64,000 bases of DNA from Phylloscopus collybita (GCA_027886175.1 JAJNNQ010000008.1:1608501-1672500), one strand, 5' to 3'; shown: positions 26,201 through 40,215, counted from the stretch's first letter. Program-made: numbers and translations. Notes: generated from the sequence alone by a model not told the origin.

Positions 26201-29178
26201 CTCAGTGGGAAACATAATAATTCAGGCTTGAAGATCCTGTGGTGTGTTACTCATTGGATCCTTTTTTTACCAACCTGTATTCCCACGTTTGAATTGAGCA
26301 TGTTGTAAAACTTGGGAAAGGAGATTTCCGTCCAAGTTTCACATGAACTAGAGAGAAACAAAGAAACATTGCTGAATGCTTGTTCCTACATTAAAAGAAT
26401 GTGAGTTAGTGAAAATCTTACTAACAGTGGGCTCTGCCTCCTCTGTAACTTCCTGTGTGTTTCAGAAAGAGTTGAAATATCCTGCTACTTACCAAGAGGA
26501 GAAGAACAACATAAAAGCATTGGTTGATGGGCATGGTTTGGATTCACACTGGATCCTGGAAGCAGAATTGTCACCTCTAGATGTGGAGGTATCATGCTAA
26601 CTCCCCTCAGGTAATAGTCATGTCTTGTTTTTTTCTGAACTGCAATGTCTGATTGCAGTGTGTTCTACAGATCAATCAATCAACTGCAAATGACGTGTTT
26701 TTAAAACAATGGGTGGATGCTTAGTTCACACGTAGCCCACAGAGGCTTTGAAGGCTTGATGCACTCTATTGAGTAAATAACTATAAATAAAATAGACTAT
26801 TAAAACATCTTTAAGTACACATTATGCCATCAAGCTATGCTGTTTGGAAAGAGCTGCGATGTTTGGGAAAAATTAAACATTTTCAACAACTGTCCAAATA
26901 CGTATTTACACATAGTTTATGGTGTACACAAAGATATGCCTGTGACAACTCTTGGGCCTCAATGAGTTTTATTAATTATTCTTTGAATATGGTATTTTTG
27001 GTCACTTAAACACTGCAAGTAGACAGGAGACAGCTAATCCTAGGGAGAAATGCTGATTTCAAGGGAACTTGCAACTTATTTCTCCCACAACTTTTAGTAG
27101 AAAATGGCAAAATATTGATATTTTGGGTGTATGGAATAAAGCTGTGTAGGGAGAGGACAGAGGAGTGTAGTTCATACAGGCTGTTAGTACATGTTTGTCA
27201 GCCAGGTGAATAAAAAGGACATTTCTCTTGGTGAGAACTCTCCTGGTCAGTTCCAGCTGGAAATGACCAGCCCTAGGGTTGTTATCAGTGAAGCTTTTTT
27301 TCATTACTTGTATGCCATCTAGAACCTGCAGATATTTTGGTATTCTGAGTTCCCTAGACACCCAATATTAGATGATTTCAGTGTCCTAATTCCTGTTCAG
27401 TCGATGAGGAGCAGAGTCTGTGGCCTTCTGGCTTCATTATTTAATGAAGTGCAGTGTGATACTTGAAAGACAAAATTTCTTGAGATAAGAAACTTCAGAG
27501 TAGGGACCTTACTTTCCTGCTTGCCTGTGATGTTATCAAGCAATAATCCTTGTTAAGTAAGGATTAATGTTCAAACATGATCAGGCTGATGAAATGTCTT
27601 TTTGGCTGCAGAGGAGACCTGGCAGAGTCTCTCTCTGCCTGCCTTTGGAGGGTTTTCTAGACCTCGTTCACATGAGCCACTTTATCTGTGAGGGGGGTAG
27701 GGGATCATCAGCTTCTCCCACTACCACTGAGGAGCATCTTGGGCTGAGATCTCACCTGCATCTAAGCATAATGCCCCACAAAAGCATCTTTTAGTTGTAA
27801 GGCTCTGAAACCAAGTTGTCTGTCAGCTCTAAAGTTGTTTTGGATTTCATCAGCTTGTTTTATCACATGCTAGAGAGTGCCAGTGTTAAGAAGACTTGTC
27901 TTAAGCAATCCTCTTAGTGTTCCTGAGAGAGGTGGTTATATTTTAAATACAGTGAGTCAATCTGTTGTCCATCTCTTATGGACAACTTGATCAGACCCCA
28001 TGGGGCAAAGTTAATGGAGTCTTGTAATATCTAAAAAGCCCCTTTAGCAGCAGCACTGTTTATTTTTCGATTGTGCTGCTTATTTGCTAATTCCCATCTC
28101 ATTGCAAAACTTTCTAGGTACTCTGATTTCGTTATCTGACTTGTTAGGGGTGAACATGGCCCTTAAGGACTCCTCTATTTTTGGACAGTTGTCAATTTTA
28201 CCAATTAAAAGAACGCCTTTGGATGGTTATCAGAAGCTGGAGCTGAAAACATGTTTGCAATTACTGATGACATAGCTGTTTCTATTTGCTGCTCTCTCTT
28301 TTAATTCCCAAAAGTGATATTTTTTTTGGCAGTAGATATGAGAAAATATGTCACTGTGTATAATTACAAAATGCTGTTCGTTTCTGTCTTGTAACTGTGG
28401 GGGGTTAGTTGGTACAACACATTTGGTTCATTCTTGGCTCACTCAAGTGCATGACACACATTTAAGTGTATTATTAATGGTCATGTTAATATTCATTACC
28501 ATGTTAATTTCCATGGAATCCTATAACTCTGCATGCCTCCAAATTGATGTTCAAGGGTATATGCAAGCATGAAAAAAGCCCCACTGAATGGTTTCCTAGA
28601 ACATTGTAATAAACCTTAAATAAAATCACCTTCTGAACATTTTCCTCTAGGACACCTGCACTTTTTCAACAGACTTTGACCCCACCATGATCATTGCTAC
28701 AAAACAAGATTCATCCCTGGGAATGGGCTTTGTACAAAGCTGCTTTAAATGTTCATTGTGCTTTCAGCCAGATTCAAAATACAAATCCACAGTACTGGCT
28801 TTACTTTAATTTCCTAGGTTGCATCTGCCATCTTATCAGAGTGATCTGACTGCACAGTGCACTGAAGAAGCTGCATAATATTTTCAGTGGCCTGGGTTTT
28901 TCACTTGATATATAACAAATATATGAATAATGGCTCTATAAGTATCTGTGAATTCTTCAGAAGATTGTTTTGCAAGAGAAAGTTCTACCAGAATCAGTAA
29001 CTTGTGAAGAGCAAATCTGTGGGATAAGAGGTGAACCTCAATTTGAATGACTGTTGCCTGGGAATTTAAAAGAAAAGGATTGATCCAAATATTTTGAATA
29101 GCACAGACTGCTCACATCAGTGAGAATTTTTCATTGGTTTTGAATGCGTATCACACTTCTAGTGCATGTTGTCTATGT

Positions 29179-29197
29179 AAAAAAAAAAAAAAAAAAA
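29179..29197 (+). repeat. Poly(A) tract
   Basis: About 19 A residues between GTCTATGT and GAGGGCACA. No retroposed body is recognised upstream. Confidence 0.85.
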
Positions 29198-30171
29198 GAG
29201 GGCACATAATGTCTGAAGTGCTCTATTTTTCCAGAAAATAGGCCCAGCTAAGGAAAACTTGTCCATTTTTGAGGCATTAGTTACAAGTGAGTGCACCTGG
29301 TGCAGTCTGTAGATGGGGGGTGGCTCTTTTCTCTAATCCTAGCGAAGTTTTAAGAGGTTTCAGATATGTTCATTTTCCACTTTTACTTCTCTTTCTTAGT
29401 GAACTTAGGCAAGGGAGAGGGTGGCTTTAGCTTCTTGCCTCGGCTGGGGGTTGTCACTCTGAGCAGGCGTCAGGCCGTGGCACGAAACCAGGGTGGGGTC
29501 ACTGCACTGGAAATTTTATTGTAGCATAAAAATAGCTCCCTGCCAAAGTCCTCACAGAGGAATGTATTTCAAGGTCAGTCACACTCCACAATCATCTCAA
29601 AACACGCTTGTAAATAAATTGTATGGGCTTAGCTCTGCTGTCATTGACATTTGCCCCCCCCAAGTAAATGCCGGGCCTGCTGTGGAGAAAATTCCACTGA
29701 CTGAGAGCCCCACACCTGAACGGGCTTAGAGCTTCTCTTCTCAGCTGGGATTTAGTAGTCTCAGTTCTAGGTGGCAGCAAAGCCCTTCTCAAACCCTCTG
29801 AGCTGCTTGGGGTACACCTGCCCTGGGTAATGAGGAGCAGAGGTGCCTGAGTCACTGCTGGACAGGGCGGCTCTGGAAGCAGCGCGGCTTCCACAGCAGA
29901 GCTGGAAAAGCAGGGCACTGCTGCTCCAACAGGTCCCTGCTGCTGCTGCTGGGGCTGAGCAGGGCTCAGAGATAGCCTGTTTATTTGGGCAGGAGTTGCA
30001 TATTTTTCTGTGCTGCAGCTGTATTTCCCAGGGTGGGACTCTGCTGCTCCGTGTCTTTCTCTCTGGTGACAGTGTAGGCAGCTTCAGGCACAGGTGAACT
30101 CTCACCAACCATTTGTGTATTTGCCTACAACAAGCAGCTCTGCTCTCGTAAGAGACACCAGCACTCTGCTA

Positions 30172-30172
<1 letters not shown>

Positions 30173-30211
<39 letters not shown>
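30173..30211 (+). repeat. (ATT)n microsatellite
   Basis: About thirteen uninterrupted ATT units, ending in ACTATTTTG. It is probably polymorphic. Confidence 0.92.
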
Positions 30212-30216
<5 letters not shown>

Positions 30217-31309
30217 TTTGACAGCTTGTCAATAGAAGTCGTAAGTCATAAGTCTTTTTTTAGGATAACAGACCTGCTTGAACACAGGCATTTAGAAGTA
30301 TGAATGAATATATTGATAATATGTTAGGAAGGATGTTTTGGAACTTCTTTCTAAACAGAAATTAACATGTTATCTGAAAGTAGTAATGGAAAGGAAATTG
30401 TGTAGTCTAGCAAAGTATATCATTTAGACTTGATGATAGAATAATTGTTTTCCATCAAGCAAACCAAAGAAGAATCCATAATAAAATTTTACAAGTTAGC
30501 TGCCACCAAGAATAAACTCAGGAGCACTATATGAAATGAATTGTGTGTTTTAACTGAATCTTCTCTCAGGACAATAACTCTAATGTAGAGCCAAGGTCTG
30601 AAGAGGTCACCTGCAGAAAACCCTCTTGGGGCATTTCAGAGGAGAAAGGAAATATTCTTCTCCCTGTCAGGTTCACTTCATGTCCTAATATGTCTGAGGA
30701 TGTGCAGTGAAAACATAATCCACATCCACCATTCTGAGTCAGGGTTTAGATAACAAGGGTCATTAAGAAATCTCTGAGGATGACAAACTTAACCCTGTAT
30801 GAACTTAAGGATCATATCATGCTACTAATGTGAAGAGTAAGTCTGGTTGATTGTAATTGTGACTGAACTAAAATGTCACTTACCATTAAGATCAATTTCT
30901 CTTTTCTTAAGAATTGCAGCATTTCTCTAAAAATATGTGTAAGATCATAACTGGCATCTATAGAACATACTCTGTACTGAGCTTTTCCAGTGCTACATGA
31001 GAGAACATCTGGATTCCCATATGTTTCCAAATATTTGCCATATCTCACATTGTGCTTGCAGGACCAGGGTGTGGCAGGATCAGTGCAGGATCCCAAATTA
31101 AAATACCTATTGAGAAACCTCTACATCTGTCATCACAAGCATCTAACTCCACAACTCCTGCTCAGGCCCTTCGGGTAAACCAGAGCTCTTCCTGTGCCCA
31201 AAGGGTGACGTGTGTTCCTAAAGAATGTGCTACACTCCTGGCTCTGAATTCAAAACCAGGGGTACTGCTGGGCTCTCAGCATGCTGAGCTGGGGTGAAAT
31301 GCTACAAAC

Positions 31310-31587
31310 ATTGTGTTCTCAGGGGTTCCCATGTCAGCTGTGTGGGAACGTTGGGATGTTCACACGATAGGATGGTTGGGCACTGGAACAGGCTCCCCCT
31401 GGCAGTGGTCACAGTCCCAAGCCTGAAAGAGCTCAAAAAGTGTGTGGGCAAGCTCTCAGGCACATGTGGGATTGCTGGGGTGTCCTGTGCAGGGCCAGGA
31501 GTTGCACTTGATCCTTGTGGGTCCCTCCCAGCTCAGCCTATTCTGTGATTCTGTGATTCTGTGATTCTGTGATTCTGTGATTCTGTG
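31310..31587 (+). mobile_element. CR1 LINE, 5'-truncated 3' end
   Basis: This is the terminal part of a CR1 retrotransposon in sense orientation. It contains TGGGCACTGGAACAGGCTCC, the CR1 segment encoding the C-terminal tail of the reverse-transcriptase ORF. It then has GATCCTTGTGGGTCCCTCCC, typical of the last 60 bases of CR1, and ends in six head-to-tail ATTCTGTG octamers at 31540-31587. CR1 elements end in a short tandem octamer rather than poly(A), so the 3' boundary is secure. The 5' boundary is approximate. The coding remnant is disrupted and non-functional. The clean octamers suggest a younger copy than the other CR1 pieces here. Confidence 0.92.
31540..31587 (+). repeat. CR1 terminal octamer array (ATTCTGTG)6
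   Basis: Six uninterrupted copies of ATTCTGTG, 48 bases in all, close the CR1 element. CR1 reverse transcription primes on such short 3' repeats. Six identical units is at the long end for this tail, and the copy number may vary between individuals. Confidence 0.9.
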
Positions 31588-33276
31588 TGCCTTGTACAGT
31601 GGAGAGAGTTTGAAGTTGCCCGGCCAGTGGCAGTGTGAAAGATTCCTGACCGTTGGCACTGCAAAAATCATTCCCTGAGCATTCTCAGACCTTTATCACA
31701 ATGCCCCAATTTATGCCTGAATGAAGCAAAGAGGCCACTTTACCTGCCCTTGCCCAAATCCCCACACTCCATCCTACAGGCATGCCTTTGAGCCTTGACC
31801 CTCGTGTCAATTTTTGCAGCTCCATTAACTGGGATGTCATCAATTTGAACAATTACAAATTACAATTATATTAAAATACCCATGCATCACTAGCTAGAAC
31901 TCAGCAAGGATGAGCATTATCACATTCCTTGCTCTCCAGTCATGTTGGGGCTCCTTGCTTGGTTTCTGTGCTCCTTGTCTTGCATCAGGGAGTCAGGGTG
32001 TCAAAGTTCTCATTTGCATTTTAGCTTCCTTGAACTCCTAAAAGTGAAGGAACTTGGCTAAGCATAGAGTTTCAGTATATTGTGTTTACTTAAGGGGATT
32101 TAGGCACTTACAGAAAATGCTGGGTAGATAGAAACTAGCTACGAGGATTATGGGTGAATTTTATTTAGCTATACTTCCCATTCAGTTCCATTCAGTGGAG
32201 CTTTTTGGATTTCTAAGTTGTGGGTGTCTTTTGTTCTAAGTAAAAAGAAATAAAAGTATTATCCCTTGGGTGTCTTTCATGGCCAAGAATGATAGAAGAA
32301 GCCTTCTTAGCTTCACAGCAGATTCAGCTCTGTGCTCATTTATCAGTAGGGTCCATCTCTGTGTTGCTGTGCTGGTGTCAGGGTGCTGCAGATGACAAAG
32401 CCATCCCCTTTCTCCTGGGACCAGCATGAATTTTTGTCTCATTGGATTGCTTTTTTCTCAGAAGGCTTTTTTTGATTCCTGGTGATTGGATGCACTGGCT
32501 TTATGGCTTTTTCTCTGCACTTCTTTTTTTCTTGGTTTGGTCACACACACAGTTACATTAATTTTTAGAGTTGTCCACGGTGCAGTATATAACTGAAGGC
32601 ACTATGCAGCATAGTGTCTTTGGGATGTTAATAGACACACAGTCACCAGGGAGGGACAAATTCAAGTCCCTGGGAGACAGGAAGCCCTGCTTTTTGGAGG
32701 GCTTGTGGTCTTGTGATGAAATAGGTTCAGACTAATACTCCTCTCAGTACAATAAATCAGGAGAGATTTCCTTGAACTCAAAAGGGGTCGCAAAGAGATA
32801 AAAGTAGTGACAGGAGAATCATTGCCCTTCTCTCTTAAGAGCAGACAGTTGGTTAAATTCCTTTGCTCCTCAGATAGTGTTGAATGTCATGCAAGTGATC
32901 ATTGGGCCTGTGGGGAGTGGGATACAATCAGGATGTTAATGTGCTGGGAGTGCAGCTGTTTCTTCCCTGGTGTCGCCCGTGCTTTGACTCACCTTTGCTG
33001 CCAAAGTACTCCTTCACTGCTCTTCATTTGTAACTCAAATCTTTACCTACACACATTTGTGACTGAGATTTGCAAGAGACAATTTTATGCTTGAAAAGGG
33101 GAGAATTACTTTACAACTATACCTGTTGTCTGTGCAGCTTCTCGACAACCTCACAAGAATTCCTTTCACTCTGTGCCTCTGGTTCTCTTTGTCAGTAAGA
33201 AAGAGAGCATGTATAGTTCTAAGTGCTGAAAATCAAATACTGGTGTGATATATTAGCTTCTCTCTCCACCACTCTG

Positions 33277-33297
33277 CCCCCCCACCCTCGCCCCCCC
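33277..33297 (-). other. Possible G-quadruplex motif on the minus strand
   Basis: C7 A CCC TCG C7 on the plus strand gives enough G runs on the minus strand for a four-tetrad-run motif with short loops. It is an isolated GC-rich patch in AT-rich surroundings, with no CpG island or gene start nearby. Confidence 0.35.
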
Positions 33298-35344
33298 AGT
33301 GTTCTAAATATGGCTCTACTTTGAAATTAAGTGCACTACGGAATATTCGGTTGCAGCACATTGCTGGAATACAGTTTATAAATTGTTAGTGTTTGGCAGC
33401 CCTTGGTTTTTAAATTCCTACTGATCACAAGTAGCTGGCACTAATCAGCTGCAATAGAGTTATGGTACTGTGTACCTTCTTAAATGGCTGGAGAGGAGAT
33501 ATACATCTAAAACCCCATATATAATAGCCACATGTCAGAAACACTTTACTCTGAGCAGGGTTTTTATTTTACTTTTTACATCTCTCACATTTTACATCTG
33601 GTTCAACAGTTCTGAAGGAAACTACATCTGATGTGATAGCAGGAGATCTATATCACACATCTCAAAACCTGCCAGAAATGCAATTTAAATATAGCTTTGG
33701 ACAGAGTAAAAGAAGTATTATTGGTATCAGATGTTTGGGCAGTGAGAAGTTGAGCTCCATCCCCCCTTGGTTTTTTTTTTCATACAGAAGGAAATCATAA
33801 TGTGAAATCCTAGTTCTGCTTAAACTTGTGAGAGCTTCACTGTTGATTTCAGTCCTCAGTTTCACCTTGCAGTTGTAAGGTACCTGCCAAGTTCATGCAA
33901 AACTGTGTGGCTGGAGCAGCAAAGACAGACCTGGACATGGCCCTTTGCAGAGATGAGCAGGGTTTGAACTAGTTTCAGTGGGGATAACTATCAGCTGTAC
34001 CGTGTCACAAGACTTCAGAGAGACCTTCTCCAGTATTTGGAGCCACAAAAACTTTGTGCAGGGCAGGCTGCTTCTGGTAGACGTCACTCCATTCCAGTTT
34101 ATTTTCATGGCGCAAGTTTAGAAATATCTGAAATTTCAGATAAGCTAGCTCAAGTCAGGAGTTTTATGCCTTGGTCATCTGAGAGTGCACACACCACCTG
34201 AACTGAACTTCAGAAGTTTGGGGGAAGCATTCACCAGCCAGTGGATGGAGAACACGACCTGCTGGCTGCGTCTGTCACAAATTAGCACCTCCCAGGGTCG
34301 CCTCTGAAGGGGCTGCCTGCACGTCCTCCACACATGGCGGTGGGCTTAGTTGCTTGGAAATAGGAGAGCCTGTGCGTTAAAGAGGTGTAATTTTAAGACT
34401 GTTGGTACTTGGAGTTTGCTGAAAAAACAGACCTCACTGATCCAGGGTACTGAAACCTGCTAATCGGAGCTGTCAGTCAAAGCTTGGGAACATGTTCAGC
34501 CACTTGTGTGTCAGCAGTGTGCCAAAGCACCTATGCATGTGTCCCAAATGCCTTTTGTTCTTGTGCTGGGTATGTAAGAGATGTCATTCTGTGAGTCTGG
34601 GGCTGCCTGAACAGGCAAACCAAGATGCACTTGGTTATTATGATCCTAAATGTTATTATTTCATCACTCCTAACGAAGAACTGGGGCCTCAGTGTGATGG
34701 ACTCAGCAAGATGATGAACTTCAGCTCCTGCTTTGAAGCACGCTACATTTTTGTCTCATTACTTCTGATCACAATCCAGCAGCAAAAGAAATCAAAAGCT
34801 GTCTCTGAATTCAGTGAGAGCTCAGGGCACACGAAAGCTGCTCTCAGGAAATGCTCAGTGTGTTGTCAGGATCAGGCCTGTAATGTGTAACTCCAGCCTA
34901 GAAAACTCATTTCCTTTGAAGCTCAGTTGAGTGTTACTACTACACATCAGCATGTTGCACCACACAGAGTATATCAAATTTGATGTCATTTTTTTTTCTT
35001 CCTTTTTCCCTGGGAACCTGTAAATATCCTTTGGTAGCAAAATCAGAGAGGAATAAATTCTCCTCGATGTATTTACAAATGTGAGAAGCTTTTCAAGTTG
35101 TATTTGCAATTCTCTTTCTTGCAATGACCTCTATTTTCATAATCCTTCATGGAATATCATGGTTTAAAGAGCTTTCTCTCCCTGCTGTTTTTGTTAAAAG
35201 GTTTTTGGTGTGATATTTGGAAAGTCAAATTCTGCATTTAAATGTTGTGTTTTCACAGATATAAATGAAAGAGGCCATATTTATCTTTTCCCCCCTCTTT
35301 TCCCTTTTTCTGAGAACATCAAGCAATTCCACTTTTCTGCATGT

Positions 35345-35705
35345 ATTGTTAACTAAACCGTGAGAGCATACAGCAGCTTTAATAGTAAAGCAATTGTGAT
35401 TACATCTTGCTTGTAATTACATTTATTTCCTCACATATGTCCAAAAAGGCAAGCATTAGTTTGGCCTGTATAGGCATGTGCTAATGGCAAGAAAATTGTC
35501 TGGCAGCTTGACAGCAAGGAAAATAGCTTACAGTCACTTAAAGTCTTTCATGTCATGGACACTTGCAAAGACTCTGAGCACTCAGGCTTTTTGCTCGCAT
35601 GCTTTTAAAATCGATTGCGTCCTGAGAGAGAGGGGGAATTTGCAATCTGCAGCGGATTTGCATCTAAATAATCCAAATATGAAGAGATACAATTGGCAAG
35701 GTGCA
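35345..35705. promoter_or_regulatory. Candidate regulatory block with octamer and Cut-like sites
   Basis: Contains ATTTGCAT (35656-35663, the POU octamer), AATCGATTG around 35610-35616 (Onecut/HNF6-like) and TTGTAATTACATTTATT. It also has the CpG words TGCTCGCATGC and TTGCGTCC, which are uncommon in this CpG-poor window. It is free of recognisable repeats. Confidence 0.28.
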
Positions 35706-38382
35706 GGGGGGGGTGTGATCACAAATTTGAAAAAGGGGGCAATGGCACTCTACAGGACTGATCTGCAAATATCCGTGGGGCCCGCGCTGCGCTCTGTGTT
35801 AGCCCGGCAGGAACGCCTGCAGCTTGTCCAGGGGACAAAGGTGGGCAAATAAAGAGTCCTTGGGGTCTGGAAGGATTCTGAGGCTGACTTGTATCCCACA
35901 TACCAGCTCATTGATTTAATTGGCCTCTCTGTACAGGACAGTGCAATCCAGAGGGTGACAGCTTGTTCCTGTAGGAACAGGGCTGTGCCAGCCCCAGCAT
36001 TCCTGGCACAAGATAAACACACTGGTGAGAGTTCTTTTCACTTTTTAACAAAAAACCTGGCTGGAAATTTTACAGACTGATTTATGACAAAGCTGAAATC
36101 ACATGAATTTTCTCAGTGCTGAAAAGTTTCTTATTGGAAATGATAAATGTTTCTAAGTTCTTCAGAAGCTGCATTTAATGTTAAACTGAGCAGTGTTTAA
36201 CTGCTGTCTGGGAGACTTTTTCAGTGTCCATATAAGCCACAAACCAGGGTGATTTGCAAGATTTTCTGAAACTGGAGGTACGTCTATATCTTCTGTCTAG
36301 TCTGCTTGCCTTCTGCTACTGTGACTACCAAGAATCTTAACAAATTCACTGGATTAAGTGAGTGCCTAGCCAGAACAAGAACACTCCCAGAAGGTATGCC
36401 TTGATCCCATGTTAGATCTTTCCCAGATTTGTGGGCACTCACATTTGAGTACCAATATCCATGGTCTATGACTACACAAATTATGTCCACAGCTGTAGAG
36501 ATCACTACTGAAAATTCGTTCCAGAGTTCGTAAATACATGAACAAATGTTAATCTGCACACTCAACTCGGCAACTAATTGCAGAAGCTTGCAAATATGTC
36601 CAGTTTGATATTTTTCCTGCTTAGCTAGAGAGAAGCCACTGCATAAATCCTGTAGCCCTGTGCCAGGTGGTGAGACAGACAGATAGACAAACATACACAC
36701 AGGGATAAATGACACAGCTTCACTGACAGGGCTGGTGGTCCCTGAGCTCCTGTTACCAGATGAGCCATCTGGTTTTTGCTGAGTAATTGGGCTGGGCAAC
36801 CAGGGGAACCAAACTGATGCTCCCACAAAGCTGGCTCAGCCCTCCAGGCAGCATGGACAAAACAACAGCAAAATAATAATGGAAGTTGCTCACTGGGTCT
36901 GTTGCTGCTGTCTGCAAGGGTCAGGCATGTTCCAGTTTTCTTGGGGCAATAAAGCTCCCAGCGAGTGCTGGGCACAGTCCTGGTTCTCTTTGCAGACATC
37001 CCTCATCCTTTAGGTGGTCACAAAATTATGAAATCTTATAAAATGGAATTTTTGAGGGTAGCTGTGAGATACTGTAGGACTAAAACCTAAGGCTTTTTGT
37101 TTGTTTAGTTTAGGTTTTGGCTACTTTGTAGCTTTATTGTGTTTATTATTCCCTCTCTCTCAAACCTCCCATTGAGCTAAAATCTTTCAACAGCAAGAGC
37201 AGAGTATGACTATAGTTAGTATTTATAATTTACCTCCCAGAAATAGAGCCTAAGCTTTCTCCTCCAAGCATTATAAGGAAGCTAGGATTATTATTTGCCA
37301 TGGAAATGGGAGAAGGGAGGAATTAGTGTGGACACAATAATAAAATAAAGGTTCATGATCTGTGTTACACTACAGAAATGAGGTTTTGTCTTCTGGCTAG
37401 AATCGAGGTCAAATTACAACATCTGAGTACTGGGTGAGGAAAAGCAGAAGGTTGGACTGGAGTTTTGGTCTGTTCTCTATGCCAGGATTTAGGGAGTGCT
37501 GAGAAATCTGCCCTTAGATCTATTTCTGGATTTGTATGCTGTGTCTCTAAGAGTTAAATTAGCCTTTTCCATTCTGCCATCTGAAAATGTTAATATTTAG
37601 GGGATTTTTTCATAAAAACAGCAAGAACATGGAAAATATTAACAGGAAACATTTTAGATGCTACAGGAAATTACAGCTGTGAAGAGTGTTTCATATTGTA
37701 TTAGCAGGAGATTGAATGAGGCTTCTTCCCATCCAAGCTTTTAAATCTGTGAAGAGGAGGATTGTCTCCAACTCCATGTACCTGCTCTGAAGGAGTATGG
37801 AATCTATAAAGAACAGGTATTATTGTTAGCTTTGTTTTCACTGGCCTGGGAATCAGCAGAAACCTTTAGGTTTTAAGACAGCTGAGTTGCCCAGTTGTGG
37901 GAATTGTGAATGAAGTGACAGAGATGTCACAGCCAATATCCCGACTGGGGTGCTGTCAGTGGGACAGTGTTTGCCAGGCAGTGCTGGGTCCTGCCTGGGG
38001 TCCTGCTTCCCAAAGTGGAGGATGCTCTGCCCTCTGTCCCTCACATCAGGGAGGGCATTTGTTGTTTCAGATCTGCTGTCATGGGACAAGGGGGCTGCAG
38101 AGCCACCTGAGTCTCCACCTCTCCAGCAGCCTGGACCTGGCAGGGTCAGAGTGAGCAGTGAAGCTCCCTGAGCTGCTGGAGAACGAAGCAATGCTGAACT
38201 TTGTTTTGTTAGCTAGCTAGCATAAGTCTATTCTGGTTATTTCAATATTAAATTTGCAGTTCCACTGTTTATATCCCACCATCATTATGGTGACTCACAC
38301 TGGGTGACTGGTTTGCTCTCAGATCCTGCCCATGTTCCTACATATGTGGTTTATTTTCTGACTTGATTGACCTAGAGAGAAC

Positions 38383-38450
38383 ATTGCTGCTGGATGAACC
38401 TTTCCATGAGAAGAATAATGCTGCTGGATAGGCCTTTCCATCAGAGGATG
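38383..38450. repeat. 34-bp tandem duplication
   Basis: Two adjacent 34-base units (38383-38416 and 38417-38450) share GCTGCTGGAT, CCTTTCCAT and GA-GA-G blocks in register, with several substitutions between them. This is an old local duplication with no known function. Confidence 0.75.
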
Positions 38451-39034
38451 ATGTGCTCGTTTCATCCTTTTCAGAAATCTCCCTAGATTCCACGCACAGA
38501 AATAGTAACAACAACAAAATAATTGAGGTTATCTCGAGAGAAATTCTCTGCTCTGGGAAGTGCATAAAATCAGAGCTAACCTCTGCTGCTGCTGTGTCCT
38601 CAGGCCTGTAGGGAACCACCAGATTCCCTGTGAGCTGAACAACTTTGCTCTGTTTGTAGTCTCAGGGTGGCCCCTGCACTGGAGAAGTCAACGCTGGCAG
38701 CGTGGGAGTGTGTTCTGTTCTCCTCAGGATCACCTGCCCTCCCTGAGTGTCCCCTTTGCACACCCACAGGATGGCATCCCTTCTGCATGTGCTCAGATCC
38801 ACAGAAGTGCTGTGCTCTGCAGTCTGCAAGGGGCGGATATACCTGATCTGCCTCAAACTAACAAATCCCCCTGTGCTTGGAAATAAAACAAACCTCAGAG
38901 GGGGGGAAAGTTCCCTCTTCTGAAACGATCAGATGCTATAATACAGTTTCTTTTGAGCCGAATTCTGTTGGGCAGGCAGCTATTGATGTGGTCCCCATTG
39001 TCACTTAGGTATTTGGTCTATTCATTATTTTCAT

Positions 39035-39095
39035 TTATATTGTTTATGTAGAGCACCTAGAGGCCTGTGATAAGCAAATTTCACCAAATAAAATA
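39035..39095 (+). repeat. Possible remnant of an old amniote interspersed repeat
   Basis: TATATTGTTTATGTAGAGCA CCTAGAGGCCTGTGA resembles a repeat I recall from reptile genomes ('tatttgtattacagtagcacctagaggcc'). Only about 35 bases align and I cannot name the family. Confidence 0.25.
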
Positions 39096-40215
39096 AGCCA
39101 ACTTTAGTAGGTCAATTAGCATTCTCCAAAGATCATACATTTTAGCTGGGAGTTTTGCAGTTTACTGCTGTTGTCTAAGGAGAAAATGGAAAGTAGACCC
39201 CTCCCCTCATACACAGTGTCAAATATCAACTCTAAATTAGAATGTTACTTATTCTTACTGAAATTGGGAATTCGTTGCATGAGCTGAGTAATCACAATGC
39301 TGTGCTCTGATTTTGTTTCTGGAGATCATCCAATGAAAACAGCCTGTTGTTACCTACTGGGAAGAAATAGGCAAACACAGTCATGTCTCTAATATGTGTA
39401 CACAGTATATCAGTGCTCTCCAGGTTGCTTGCTAAATGCAGCTTAAGAATGTTCTAAGATACAGACAGGGAGATTTGTAATGAGACCTGTGCAATGTATT
39501 TCTAGTGTCTGCTGTTTTCTTTATAGTTATAAAATCAATAAAACTTAGGTGTACCAAGGAATATAGCTCAGTAATACAGCGTTGCAGGCTGATGGAAGTT
39601 GTTCTGATGGGGAATTTATTTTTGATTTGAACATTACGAGCTTCCTGCTTCTCCTGCTTACACAACTTCTGACTGTTTTATTGCCCCCTTCTCTTGACTT
39701 GGTTGTCCTCTTTTAGGGGTCCTCTGAGATGCTTTTTCTTCTGGGTAAGTTTTCTTTGGCTCTTTCATGATGCCTCCCTGCTTAAAACTCTTTCCTCATT
39801 TTAGGTATCTTTTGGTTGTGAAATTCAATCCTGAGAGTCCTAACATAAAACCAATTAATTGGTAATCCTGCTGCAGCAAGACAATGTTATATTTCTACTT
39901 TGTGTGGCATGCTGACTTTGTGCCTTTCATCCCAGTTTAGGAAGATCAACCTGCCTAGACTTGGGTATTTTTACCTTTATAGCTCTTCATCTGAGTAAGT
40001 GATCTAATCTTTATTCAAAGTTTTACTGACTTCTTATTCTTGACTTGAGCCTGTTGACGTGATTCTGGTTTGCTAATTTAGGCTTAAACTTCCTCCAAGT
40101 CTCAGCCAGACCAAACCATATGAGCTGTCTACCTTCAGAGTCTGCCTCACATCTGCTCTTCCAGTTGGCTGTGTTTGGGAAGCTGACCTTCCCAGGAATC
40201 CACCTCAGAAACTGG

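Larger units (their letters stand above)
19584..31309. other. Gene-free stretch
   Basis: Contains two MIR copies, an A tract and the (ATT)n. Several overlapping frames are open at 24711-25139 and 25167-25694, where GC is locally higher. None gives a recognisable protein and opposite-strand frames are equally open, which argues for composition, not coding. Confidence 0.6.

Noticed and set aside
30094..30303. Polytyrosine-like frame
   Set aside because: Produced by translating the (ATT)n microsatellite.
36284..36826. 180-codon open frame on the minus strand
   Set aside because: No recognisable motif, another minus-strand frame overlaps it, and no splice or promoter context supports it.
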